From positions 1-64,000 of the forward strand of contig CAYHVK010000003.1 of NCBI GenBank assembly GCA_964360255.1: 64,000 nucleotides of DNA. Direction: 5' to 3'. The position numbers and the translations under genes were made by a program. The DNA is from CAYHVK01 sp964360255. Lineage in GTDB: Bacteria; Bdellovibrionota; Bdellovibrionia; Bdellovibrionales; UBA1609. Position 1 is the first letter of the stretch. Every line of letters starts with the position of its first letter. This document shows positions 17,830 to 25,921 of the stretch, in pieces. The notes below the pieces were generated by a model that worked only from the letters and a program-made list of their open reading frames with translations, did no database searches and was not told where the DNA came from.

Positions 17830-18729
17830 CTAGCCACTATAACCTTGGAGAAAAAACTGCCGCTCTGGTGTTTCGAAAATAGTGAATTGGGAACCATCTT
17901 CGAACTCCAGCTGATAATAATCATTGGCTTCACCAGAAACTCTTTCGCTGTATTCATTCCACTTCGCAATTTTATAGGATTTGCCTTCGACTTTAATTGC
18001 GTCGGCACTCACTTCAATTGGGAGTGGTTTAATTAAAGAAAGAGGTCGCACTGGTCCACGAGCTGCACTTGAAGTTTTGGCAGGGGTGGGTGAAGCAGTT
18101 TTCTGCTGTGGAGGGGGAGCTGAGGTGGGACGAGCTAAAGGTGTGCTCTCGTGGCCGTGCGTCTCTGGTAACTTGTCTGCTAATTTATAAGCTAAATTAT
18201 TTTTCTCTACTGGCTTCTCTTCTGAAGGCTGCCAGTAGCGCCAGGCGACTTGGCTGTCGTCTTGTAAGCGTTGTCGGCATAATGCTCCAACAGCACCATA
18301 ACGACTTTTCACTTCAGCAGCGGGAAGTTTTTTAAACTGACTGATAGTGAGCACGCCCAAGTCTTGAAGAGAGAGGACCATTCTCTCTGTGTATTTGCGC
18401 AAAATCATATCGTGATCGAAGGGATCTGCTACATCAACCAAGCCACCTAGCGGGATAGAGTCTATATCTGGATTATTAAATCGAGCTTTGAGTAGAGCGA
18501 CAGAAACAGAATCGCCGATAGCGATCGAAGCGGTGAGGCCGATATCTTTTAAAAAGTTGGCGGTGTTTTTAATGAAGTCGAGCTCAGCATAAAGGTTTGT
18601 GCTTGTGCCGATTTCGACAAAGACGGCACGCTTTTTTCGAAGGCTGATAGTGGCATTTGTTTCTGAGCAGAATTTCGCTACTTCTTCGATTGATACATCT
18701 TTTTGAAACCAGAGGCAGGCGATTCTCAT
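17830..18729 (-). CDS. ImuB-like (Y-family polymerase-related) protein
   Basis: ImuB is a Y-family polymerase relative that lacks catalytic acids and links DnaE2/ImuC and the sliding clamp in damage-induced mutagenesis. The start is the ATG at 18729, with AAGGAG seven bases upstream. The 299 residues show an N-terminal Y-family-like part (IACLWF, then IGLTASIAIGDSVSVALLKAR), a helical stretch like the ImuB thumb (LGVLTISQFKKLP, GALCRQRLQ), a Pro/Ala/Ser-rich linker (about 205-230), and a C-terminal segment YYQLEFEDGSQFTIF that resembles DUF6504, which ends many ImuB proteins. It is shorter than typical ImuB (about 450-500). No imuA or dnaE2 is adjacent. Confidence 0.65.
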   Translation of the reverse strand: MRIACLWFQKDVSIEEVAKFCSETNATISLRKKRAVFVEIGTSTNLYAELDFIKNTANFLKDIGLTASIAIGDSVSVALLKARFNNPDIDSIPLGGLVDVADPFDHDMILRKYTERMVLSLQDLGVLTISQFKKLPAAEVKSRYGAVGALCRQRLQDDSQVAWRYWQPSEEKPVEKNNLAYKLADKLPETHGHESTPLARPTSAPPPQQKTASPTPAKTSSAARGPVRPLSLIKPLPIEVSADAIKVEGKSYKIAKWNEYSERVSGEANDYYQLEFEDGSQFTIFETPERQFFLQGYSG

Positions 18730-18776
18730 TTGTTGCTCCTTGTATTGGTTCACTTAGCGGCCTTCAATAGGAATAT

Positions 18777-18795
18777 GTGTAAGTTTAGTGTAAGT
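18777..18795. promoter_or_regulatory. Direct repeat upstream of the ImuB-like gene
   Basis: Two copies of GTGTAAGT are separated by 3 bases, one helical turn apart, 48-66 bases upstream of the ImuB-like start in the divergent gap to the lipoprotein gene. This fits an operator for a regulator that binds on one face of the helix, but I could not match it to a LexA box. It is a suggestion only. Confidence 0.3.
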
Positions 18796-18933
18796 CAATG
18801 CGGCCTGAGGTCTAGAATTTCTGGTGGGCACCGCAGTAAGGGTTAAAAGTTAAGAGTTATCAATATGTTGAGGCCTACATATTTTTAGTGGGACGGCTGG
18901 ACTTAGCCTGTTCTAGGGCTATGATAATCCACT

Positions 18934-19227
18934 ATGAAAACAAAATTATCCCTACTTATGATGGCTTTAATACTCACTTCTTGTGCCTCAACTCGCCTCA
19001 AGCCAGAAGCGGCTCATGTGGTCGTTTCTAAAGATGCACCACCAGCCTCTTGCAAAAATATTGGACGCGTAGACTCTTATACTTATGTGAATGCCGCTCG
19101 TGCAGAGAACAATAATGTTCTCATTAATGTGGTGAAGAACAATGCTCATGAGCTCGGCGGTAATTATGTTTTCACTGACGTAGTTACAGCACTAAAGATT
19201 GAAGGCGATGTTTATAATTGCCCTTAA
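18934..19227 (+). CDS. Small lipoprotein, DUF4156-like
   Basis: A 97-residue lipoprotein: signal peptide MKTKLSLLMMALILTSC with the lipobox LTSC, then a short domain. CKNIGRVDS near the middle and AHELGGNYVFTD near the end match the pattern of DUF4156-type lipoproteins (a Cys near the start of the domain, the AxELGGNY segment, and a closing Cys in VYNCP). These are outer-membrane-associated proteins of unknown function. The two cysteines in the mature domain may form a disulfide. It is divergent from the ImuB-like gene and convergent with the glycerophosphodiesterase gene, only 1 base away from its stop. Confidence 0.82.
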   Translation: MKTKLSLLMMALILTSCASTRLKPEAAHVVVSKDAPPASCKNIGRVDSYTYVNAARAENNNVLINVVKNNAHELGGNYVFTDVVTALKIEGDVYNCP

Positions 19228-19228
19228 A

Positions 19229-20170
19229 TTATTTATCTCGTGCTTGCAGTGCGAGATCAGGAAAGTCTGAAAATAAACCGTCCACTCCTAATTTTAGAAA
19301 AAATTGAAGCTCTTTTTGAAAATCACCTTTTGCAAAGGTACTAATGAAATTAGTTTCTTTGCGGAAAGTATAAGGAATGACTTTCAGATTGTGTTTGTGG
19401 AAAAGCGCAACCTGGCCATTGTCTTTTCCGTCTTTATTTATGAGTAGAGATTTATCAGGTCCCACTCCATAAGCGTAGGTAGATAGGTCTTTGAGATCTT
19501 TCTCAGTGAGCTTCATTTCGGCGAGCAAAAAAACCATCTTATTTTTTGGCAGGCTCTTTTTAAGCTCTCGCAAAGTATCGATTTCAAAGCATTGAATAAT
19601 AACAGCTGAATTGGCGTCAGTTTTCTTCGCTATCCTTAGTGAATTTATAAGCAGAGGTTCAAGCGGGAGCTGAATCGAGCGAAAATAAGTAGGATGTTTT
19701 AGCTCTGGAAAAACACCAATAGTTCTTTTGGTCTTTTTTTCTTGTTCACTGAGAAACTTTAAAATTTCATCAAAGGTTGGAATTTCGTATTTAGAGTTAA
19801 AGCTTTGATCTCGAAATGCGAGACGTTCTTTCGCTCTTAAGGTTTTAATTTCTGCGAGAGTGAAATCTTCGGTGAACCAGCCTTCAATGACTTTGCCATC
19901 GATAGTTTTCTTAGTTTTTCGCTTTGGAAATTTTGTCGCTACATCTGATGTCTCTGAGATTTCATTCTCATGACGGGCGATTAAGACGCCGTCTTTAGTG
20001 GCGACTAAATCGGGCTCGATGTAATCGGCACCTTGTTCGATGGCCAGTTGGTAAGCTGCTATTGTATGTTCGGGACGATATCCGCTGGCGCCGCGATGGG
20101 CGACGATAAGGGGTTTGGCAAATGCGTTGATGCTGATAATGCTCACAGCGGACAGAATATATTTAATCAT
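19229..20170 (-). CDS. glpQ: Periplasmic glycerophosphodiester phosphodiesterase
   Basis: This enzyme hydrolyses deacylated phospholipids (glycerophosphodiesters) to glycerol 3-phosphate and an alcohol. It has a signal peptide (MIKYILSAVSIISINAFA) and the catalytic GDPD signature IVAHRGASGYRPEHT, followed by GADYIEPDLVATKDG and ARHEN. These supply the acid-base histidines and the metal-binding glutamates of the TIM barrel. The 313-residue length fits the periplasmic GlpQ form. For a predator or scavenger it could recover lipid head groups; that is inference. It is transcribed after a strong terminator that separates it from EF-G. Confidence 0.92.
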   Translation of the reverse strand: MIKYILSAVSIISINAFAKPLIVAHRGASGYRPEHTIAAYQLAIEQGADYIEPDLVATKDGVLIARHENEISETSDVATKFPKRKTKKTIDGKVIEGWFTEDFTLAEIKTLRAKERLAFRDQSFNSKYEIPTFDEILKFLSEQEKKTKRTIGVFPELKHPTYFRSIQLPLEPLLINSLRIAKKTDANSAVIIQCFEIDTLRELKKSLPKNKMVFLLAEMKLTEKDLKDLSTYAYGVGPDKSLLINKDGKDNGQVALFHKHNLKVIPYTFRKETNFISTFAKGDFQKELQFFLKLGVDGLFSDFPDLALQARDK

Positions 20171-20238
20171 GAATTAAGTTTAAGAGAGGGGCGTGCTGTT
20201 GGCTAATTATAAAAAAGTTAGAGCCCCTCAAGGCATAA

Positions 20239-20266
20239 AAAAAGCGACCCTTGCAGGTCGCTTTTT
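20239..20266 (-). terminator. Rho-independent terminator after EF-G
   Basis: AAAAAGCGACC and GGTCGCTTTTT form an 11-base stem with a 6-base loop. The A and T flanks give a U run on either strand. It sits 113 bases downstream of the minus-strand EF-G stop. The rest of the 208-base gap holds a second, weaker 7-base hairpin at 20339-20359 (GCAAGCG/CGCTTGC) and no coding region that I support. Confidence 0.8.
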
Positions 20267-20378
20267 AATTTTGTCCGTATTGTCCGCGGCCGGTTTTCTA
20301 TCAAAAGTACGAGGCACCTGTCCGGAAAGTTCGAACGGGCAAGCGAAGCTAGCGCTTGCGCTCACCAGGTACCTTTTT

Positions 20379-22487
20379 TTACTTCTGCTCAGCTGCGCGC
20401 TTGGCTTGGTACTTCTTCGCCAGTTCTTCTTGAATATTACGTGGAGTTTGTGCGTAGCGCGCGAACTCGAGCGTAAACTCGCCCTTACCTTGAGTGGCAG
20501 AGCGAAGAACAGTTGAGAAGCCGAACATTTCAGAGAGCGGAACTTCAGCGTTAATGATTGTCGCTCCAGTTTCATCAGAAGATGAACCTTGGATGATACC
20601 ACGACGTTGGTTCACGAGACCCATCGCCACACCCTGATACTCTTCAGGAGCTGCAACTTCGAGTTTCATCATTGGCTCAAGAGCAATGGCGCCGGCTTTT
20701 TCATAACCTTGGCGGAATGCTGCCATCGCACAAATCTTAAACGCCATCTCTGATGAATCGACATCATGGTAAGCGCCGTCATCTAAGTGAACGCGAATAT
20801 TCACAATCGGGAAGCCAATCAATGGACCTTTTGCCATTTGTTCAGCGAAGCCCTTATCACAAGCAGGGATGAATTCACGAGGAATACGACCACCGGCAAT
20901 GTTATCAACGAATTCGTAGTTTTTGTCAGTTCCTGGAGGAAGTGGCTCTAAGCGACCCACAACTTTGGCGAATTGACCCGAACCACCCGTTTGCTTTTTG
21001 TGCGTGTAATCGAATTCAGCCGCGTGGCTGATTGTTTCACGATAAGCCACCTGCGGAGCGCCCGAGATCACTTCGCACTTAAATTCACGCTTCATACGTT
21101 CGATGTAAACATCTAAGTGAAGCTCACCCATTCCAGAAATAATTGTTTCATTCGACTCTTCATCACGGTTCACGCGGAAAGTCGGATCTTCTTTTCTAAA
21201 TTTGTTGAGAGCTTTAGTGAAGTTTGCATCACCAGACTTATCTTTCGGACGAACTGCGAGTGAAATTACTGCGTTCGGTACGAACATAGAAGTCATAGTT
21301 ACGTGAGCATTTCCGTCAGTGAAAGTGTCGCCAGTTTCGCAATCGATACCGAATAAGGCAACTAAGTCACCTGCGTAAGCGACTTCAACGTCTTCCATCT
21401 TGTCTGCATGCATACGAACAAGGCGCGGAACTTTTACGCGTTTGCTATCGCGCATGTTAGTGATGAAATCACCCTTCTTGAGTTGGCCTTGGTAGAGACG
21501 AATGTACGTCAACTGACCAAACTGAGTCTCTTGAAGTTTGAAAGCATAGCCCACAAAAGATTTTGTTGGATCTTTTGAAAGTACAATTTTTAATTCGTTC
21601 TGATCTTGATCGTAAGCTTCGTTATCAACTTCGTCTGGGTTCGGTAAGTATTCACGAACGCCATCAAGAAGCTTTTGAACGCCTTTGTTTTTGAATGCAG
21701 AACCCATAAAGACCGGAGTCATCTGTAGGCTGATGCAACCTTTACGAACGGCACGGTTGATATCTTCTTCAGTTGGCTGTTCTTCCATTAAGAACTTCTC
21801 AGCAAGGACTTCATCGTAGTCAGCCGCTTTAGAAATCATCTCAGTGCGATATTTTGCTGCGTCGTCGACGAGTTCAGGAGGAATATCCGCTTCACGGATA
21901 GTTGTTCCTGATTCGCCTTCGAAGTAGAAGGCTTTCATTTTAACGAGATCTACAACGCCGAGAAGTTTGTCTTCTGCGCCGATTGGAATCTGCATCATAA
22001 CCGCGTTATGACCAAGTTTTTCACGGAGCATAGCAGTTACGCGGAATGCATTCGCACCCGTGCGATCGAGTTTATTAATAAACGCAAGGCGTGGAACTTT
22101 ATAACGGCGCATCTGTCTATCAACGGTGAACGACTGCGATTGAACGCCGGCCACACCGCAAAGAACGAGAACAGCTCCGTCAAGAACGCGAAGAGCGCGC
22201 TCAACTTCAATTGTGAAATCCACGTGTCCCGGAGTATCGATGATGTTGATGTCGATATCTTTCCAAGTTACGGCAGTTGCTGCCGACTGAATTGTAATAC
22301 CGCGCTCGCGTTCAAGATCCATAGAATCCATGGTCGCGCCGACGCCGTCTTTACCTTTAACTTCGTGAATTTCGTGAATTCGACCAGTGTAAAAAAGAAT
22401 ACGCTCGGTGAGAGTCGTTTTACCAGAATCGATGTGCGCCGAAATACCGATATTGCGGACGACACTAACATCCCATTTGCCTGCCAT
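20379..22487 (-). CDS. fusA: Elongation factor G, spirochaete/mitochondrial EFG1 type
   Basis: EF-G is the GTPase that drives tRNA-mRNA translocation on the ribosome. The 702-residue protein has the five-domain layout: G domain with AHIDSGKTT (P loop), RGITI (switch I), DTPGHVDF (switch II), NKLD (G4), then domains II to V, the latter ending with a typical MFGFSTVLRSATQGKGEFTLEF. AHIDSGKTTLTERIL and RALRVLDGAVLVLCGVAGVQ match the spd/mitochondrial EFG1 subgroup rather than the standard bacterial form (AHIDAGKTTTTERIL). It is a single gene, not in a str operon with rpsL, rpsG and tuf, and a strong terminator follows. A second, canonical EF-G probably exists elsewhere. Confidence 0.95.
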   Translation of the reverse strand: MAGKWDVSVVRNIGISAHIDSGKTTLTERILFYTGRIHEIHEVKGKDGVGATMDSMDLERERGITIQSAATAVTWKDIDINIIDTPGHVDFTIEVERALRVLDGAVLVLCGVAGVQSQSFTVDRQMRRYKVPRLAFINKLDRTGANAFRVTAMLREKLGHNAVMMQIPIGAEDKLLGVVDLVKMKAFYFEGESGTTIREADIPPELVDDAAKYRTEMISKAADYDEVLAEKFLMEEQPTEEDINRAVRKGCISLQMTPVFMGSAFKNKGVQKLLDGVREYLPNPDEVDNEAYDQDQNELKIVLSKDPTKSFVGYAFKLQETQFGQLTYIRLYQGQLKKGDFITNMRDSKRVKVPRLVRMHADKMEDVEVAYAGDLVALFGIDCETGDTFTDGNAHVTMTSMFVPNAVISLAVRPKDKSGDANFTKALNKFRKEDPTFRVNRDEESNETIISGMGELHLDVYIERMKREFKCEVISGAPQVAYRETISHAAEFDYTHKKQTGGSGQFAKVVGRLEPLPPGTDKNYEFVDNIAGGRIPREFIPACDKGFAEQMAKGPLIGFPIVNIRVHLDDGAYHDVDSSEMAFKICAMAAFRQGYEKAGAIALEPMMKLEVAAPEEYQGVAMGLVNQRRGIIQGSSSDETGATIINAEVPLSEMFGFSTVLRSATQGKGEFTLEFARYAQTPRNIQEELAKKYQAKRAAEQK

Positions 22488-22573
22488 AATTATAGCCTCA
22501 TACGAAAAAGTTTATGTGTTTGCTAAGAACGGAATTTCTATCATACGATGAGTCCAATATTCAAGGAGTCCGG

Positions 22574-24112
22574 TTGTCTTCTGGCATTTTATCGACTTTA
22601 AAGCTCAAATTTGGACTTTCTAGCTTTCGTGAAGGCCAAGAAACCGTCATTTCGGCGTTACTGCGTGGCGAAAGTGGACTGCTTGTTATGCCGACGGGCG
22701 GGGGTAAGAGTCTCTGTTACCAACTTCCCAGCCAAATCTTACCAGGCACAGTTTTGGTGGTTTCACCTTTGATCGCTTTGATGAAAGATCAGGTCGATCG
22801 CTTGCGGGGCATGGGTTTGAAAGCCACTTGTATTAATTCTTCGGTGGCGAAAGATGATCGTTTGAAGCGGCAGAAGCAGCTGGCCGCTGGTGAATTAGAA
22901 ATTTTATACGTTACTCCCGAGCGCTTTCGTAAGCCTGAATTTTTAGAGGCTTTGCGCTTGGCGCAGATTTCAGTGTTTGCAGTTGATGAGGCCCATTGTA
23001 TTTCGCAGTGGGGTCATGATTTTCGGCCCGAATATGCCAGGTTGGGCGAAGTTCGTAAAATGATCGGCGAAATGGCCGTGGCCGCAGGGCGGTCTGCTCC
23101 ACAAACATTAGCACTTACGGCCACAGCAACACCTGAGGCACAAAAAGAAATTCGCGCGAAATTAGGCATTGAAGATGGCTTTTTTGTTTCGACCTCACTC
23201 AAGCGACCGAATCTTGAAGTTCAAGTGCTGGATGTTTACGGCGTTGATGAAAAGGTTCGTAATATTATTGGCCTTCGTCATTTTCAACCGGGGCCGATGA
23301 TTGCTTATTTTTCTTTAATCTCATCGCTGGCCAATGTAGCTGAAGCGCTGATGAAACTTTCAATTCCATTTGAAATTTATCATGGGCAAATGGGCGATCG
23401 CGATCGGCGCTCTTCACAGGAGCGTTTTCTCGCGAGTGATGATGGTTTAATGCTGGCGACTCCCGCTTTCGGGCTGGGGATTGATAAATCGAATGTGCGC
23501 CAAGTGGTGCATTGTGAAATTCCTTCTTCTATTGAAGCTTATTTTCAGGAGATCGGTCGGGGTGGTCGCGATGGTCTGCCGGCTGTGGCCAGTCTTATGT
23601 ACGACAAAGACGATATCACCATTCAAATGGACTTTTTGAAGTGGGCCAACCCAGATGCGAATTTTATTCGCAAGGTTTACAACTTAGTTAAAGACAATGC
23701 TCTGCGTGTGAAATCTGAAGGTGAAAATTTTCTGCGGGATCAGATGAATTTTTACAACAGTCGCGATTTTCGAGTGGAGACGGCGCTGAATCTTTTGCGC
23801 TCGTGGGATGTGCTGGGTTCGAAGTCGGGTGGCAACAGCGGTGAGGAGCGCGGTGCTCGGGGCGGTGGTGGTTGGGATATTTTGGGCCCGCTTGATGAGG
23901 ATTTGTTAGCGCCTGAGCTTCGTGAAGCGCGGATGAAGCGGCAGAATGAAAAATTATTGCAGATGATCAATTGGGTGCAGGCCGAAGAGTGTCGCATGCG
24001 TTTGATTTACGAATACTTCGGCGAAGGACGAGTCGCTGACGGGGCTGTGGAGAGTGTTGTGCGCTATAAATGTGGCGTTTGCGATAACTGTAAGGCTCAG
24101 ACTCCGCCGTAG
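22574..24112 (+). CDS. recQ: RecQ-type ATP-dependent DNA helicase
   Basis: RecQ unwinds DNA 3' to 5' in recombination and fork repair. I choose the TTG at 22574, where AAGGAG ends 5 bases upstream, giving 512 residues; the ATG at 22514 adds 20 residues unlike the family and lies in the divergent promoter gap to EF-G. Motif 0 (FREGQE), Walker A (PTGGGKS, Lys45), DEAH box (VDEAHCISQWGHDFRPEY), TATATPE, and motif VI (EIGRGGRDG) are all present. The zinc-binding cysteines appear near the end (CGVCDNC). There is no HRDC domain, so it is the short form. A hairpin spans its stop codon. Confidence 0.93.
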   Translation: MSSGILSTLKLKFGLSSFREGQETVISALLRGESGLLVMPTGGGKSLCYQLPSQILPGTVLVVSPLIALMKDQVDRLRGMGLKATCINSSVAKDDRLKRQKQLAAGELEILYVTPERFRKPEFLEALRLAQISVFAVDEAHCISQWGHDFRPEYARLGEVRKMIGEMAVAAGRSAPQTLALTATATPEAQKEIRAKLGIEDGFFVSTSLKRPNLEVQVLDVYGVDEKVRNIIGLRHFQPGPMIAYFSLISSLANVAEALMKLSIPFEIYHGQMGDRDRRSSQERFLASDDGLMLATPAFGLGIDKSNVRQVVHCEIPSSIEAYFQEIGRGGRDGLPAVASLMYDKDDITIQMDFLKWANPDANFIRKVYNLVKDNALRVKSEGENFLRDQMNFYNSRDFRVETALNLLRSWDVLGSKSGGNSGEERGARGGGGWDILGPLDEDLLAPELREARMKRQNEKLLQMINWVQAEECRMRLIYEYFGEGRVADGAVESVVRYKCGVCDNCKAQTPP

Positions 24113-24123
24113 ACGCGGCGGAG
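24102..24123 (+). terminator. Hairpin spanning the recQ stop codon
   Basis: CTCCGCCG and CGGCGGAG form an 8-base perfect stem around a 6-base loop that contains the TAG stop. No T run follows, so it is a terminator-like or mRNA-stabilising hairpin rather than a classic terminator. Confidence 0.45.
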
Positions 24124-24226
24124 CTATTAAGGCGTTGGCAAAAGCCATCGAAACTTAAAGTTCTCTTGAGCTATTTATTCACATGAGTGGTCGTAAGCGG
24201 CCAGAATAAACTGCGATGAATTAATG

Positions 24227-24304
24227 CATCTCAGTGCTTATCCAACAACTGAGATGAATCCATATTTCTGAGCGATTGAATGACCTGATGAATGATCTTC
24301 ATCA
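24227..24304. repeat. Inverted repeats next to the RAYT gene
   Basis: Two hairpins lie in the 249-base gap between recQ and the transposase-like gene. CATCTCAGT (24227-24235) pairs with ACTGAGATG (24248-24256) around 12 bases, and TGATGAA (24286-24292) pairs with TTCATCA (24298-24304) around 5 bases. The words ATTGAATGAC also recur near 24275 and 24318. RAYT proteins act on REP palindromes, so these may be its substrates. Only searching the genome for further copies could show that. The rest of the gap holds no gene I support. Confidence 0.4.
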
Positions 24305-24361
24305 ATACTCCAGAGCTATTGAATGACTAGAAGCAAGTCAAATATCGCTGGCTGCCCATCA

Positions 24362-24913
24362 TCAAGCAAATCCATCATAAAGATAATCCCAATTCTTTAC
24401 TACGCCCTCGGCTAACCCCCGGGGATGCCCAAAGCCCTCGAGCTGGTTCACTTTAATATAATCGCTAATGCTGAGAAAATCTTTAATTCCAAATACAAAG
24501 CGGGTGTAAGGACTTTGCGTCCAAAACCGTTCTTTAAGTTTATTAATTTTGCTGGCGCCGGTGATTTTAAGTGCAATGGCTGCGCTTAAGACGCGGATAA
24601 AACTTTTGTAAGCTTGGTGGGATTGAAATTTCGCATGCAAATGCAGATGGTTGCCCACATTTGCAGATGAAAATATTTTAACACCAAAGACTTTTGAGTA
24701 TTTTTTAAGGAGAGCGGTAATAATAGCCTTATTGCGCGGTCTTAAGAAGGACCAGTCTCCCTTGGCATGTTTCGATTTCAAAACAAGATGCATAGATTGC
24801 CGAGTCGTGATGGGCCGATAAGTACGGCTATTTCTTGTGGAGCGTTGGTCGCCGCCGAAACGATTCGATTTCTTAGCGAAAAGATCTATTTGTTTCGTTC
24901 TTAAGTTACTCAT
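24362..24913 (-). CDS. REP-associated tyrosine transposase-like protein (Y1, IS200/IS605-related)
   Basis: RAYTs are single-copy, HUH-type single-strand endonucleases related to IS200/IS605 TnpA, usually linked to REP palindromes. The 183-residue protein has the HUH-like metal motif in NHLHLH (His89, His91, His93) and the likely nucleophile Tyr152 in SISDYIKVNQLEG. The phrase RQSMHLVLKSKHAKGDWSFL is typical of the predicted transposase group common in delta-proteobacterial-type genomes. There are no terminal repeats of a full insertion sequence and no second ORF, so it looks domesticated rather than mobile. Inverted repeats lie just downstream at 24227-24304. The N-terminal 35 residues are basic and probably flexible. 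Confidence 0.8.
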   Translation of the reverse strand: MSNLRTKQIDLFAKKSNRFGGDQRSTRNSRTYRPITTRQSMHLVLKSKHAKGDWSFLRPRNKAIITALLKKYSKVFGVKIFSSANVGNHLHLHAKFQSHQAYKSFIRVLSAAIALKITGASKINKLKERFWTQSPYTRFVFGIKDFLSISDYIKVNQLEGFGHPRGLAEGVVKNWDYLYDGFA

Positions 24914-25053
24914 TTGATAAATAATTTATATGTGACTGATGGTATGGTCAATGGAAGAAATTTAAGAGCACCGTAATTTGTGCACAGCAGTGCAGCTTTT
25001 TTAAATATGAATAAGCTTAAATTTAGAGATGAATGTGTTTATAATTTATCCCT

Positions 25054-25905
25054 ATGAAGCTTTACCAAGCCAAGCGACGAATATTTCCGGATCCTGCCGT
25101 TGAATCCATTGATGGTATCGTGGCTATGGGAGATCAGCTGAATGTGCCGACACTTTTTGAAGCTTATAGTTTTGGAATTTTTCCGTGGCCTCATGAGGAT
25201 TTGCCTTTGCTTTGGTACTCGCCCGATCCGCGAGGAGTGATTGATTTTAAGAATGTGAAAATTAGTAAGAGCTTGCGTAAGTTTTTAAAAAATGAAACGG
25301 ATTTTTACCAGAATTTAGCGGAGGATAGTGTCGGCGCTGATACGGAGACAGGTACGGGTACGGGTGTAGATGCGGATGTAAATGCAGGTACGGAGACCGC
25401 TGAGCTTGCGACAGTAAATAGAAATAACTCTAAGCTCTCTAAAGGCGCTACTTTATTTAAACCCACCAAATATGCAGTGACATTTAATACGGCGTTTGCC
25501 GATGTGATGCAGAAGTGTTCAGAAGTTCCGCGACCAGGACAAGGTGGAACTTGGATTCATGCCCCGCTGAAACGGGCGTACTTAGATTTTCATAAAGCCG
25601 GATACGCTCACTCAGTCGAAGTATGGCGACAAGAGGGGCAATCAAAAAAACTCGTTGGGGGCCTTTACGGAGTATACGTGGGCGGCGTTTTTGCTGGTGA
25701 AAGTATGTTCTATTTAGAATCGAACACTTCAAAGCTGGCGCTTTTAAGTTTGATCGAGCGTTTAAAGAAAAATGGCTTAGAGTGGATGGACATTCAAATG
25801 GTCACACCTGTCACTGAAGCTTTGGGCGGCAGATACATCTCTCGTCAGGAGTATTTAGATCGTTTGGAGATTTCAAAGCCAGAGGCGAAGCCGATTAAGT
25901 TTTAA
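25054..25905 (+). CDS. aat: Leucyl/phenylalanyl-tRNA-protein transferase with low-complexity insertion
   Basis: Aat adds Leu or Phe to N-terminal Arg or Lys of proteins, making them substrates of ClpS/ClpAP (N-end rule). The family blocks are present: AYSFGIFPWPHEDLPLLWYSPDPRG at the start (about 37-61), FNTAFADVMQKCSEVPRPGQGGTWI (about 144-168), HSVEVW, and the closing GLYGVYVGGVFAGESMF. The protein is 283 residues where about 230 is usual. The excess is an insertion at about 83-137 that is Thr/Gly/Asp/Glu-rich, with TGTGTG and related units encoded by repeated GGTACG hexamers. It interrupts the protein between two conserved blocks. The gene stands alone, convergent with a PilZ protein gene. 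Confidence 0.9.
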   Translation: MKLYQAKRRIFPDPAVESIDGIVAMGDQLNVPTLFEAYSFGIFPWPHEDLPLLWYSPDPRGVIDFKNVKISKSLRKFLKNETDFYQNLAEDSVGADTETGTGTGVDADVNAGTETAELATVNRNNSKLSKGATLFKPTKYAVTFNTAFADVMQKCSEVPRPGQGGTWIHAPLKRAYLDFHKAGYAHSVEVWRQEGQSKKLVGGLYGVYVGGVFAGESMFYLESNTSKLALLSLIERLKKNGLEWMDIQMVTPVTEALGGRYISRQEYLDRLEISKPEAKPIKF

Positions 25906-25921
25906 ATCGAATGTAAAAAGT

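Noticed and set aside
17733..17882. Small plus-strand open frame of 49 residues with GAGGGG five bases before its ATG
   Set aside because: It overlaps the 3' end of the ImuB-like gene by 53 bases on the other strand and its sequence looks like no protein family. The ribosome site is the only support.
18754..18933. LexA box for the ImuB-like gene
   Set aside because: I tried TTAC-N3-GTAA and GAAC/GTTC patterns; the nearest sequence TTAGTGTAA lacks the right spacing. Only a direct repeat remains.
20171..20378. A tRNA-like run with a TTCGAA word near 20330
   Set aside because: No cloverleaf could be drawn: the acceptor stem and anticodon arm are missing. The gap holds only hairpins.
24981..25002. 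TGCAC/GTGCA hairpin followed by six T residues before aat
   Set aside because: The stem is only 5 bases and no plus-strand gene lies upstream to be terminated. It could be an attenuator but there is no other support.
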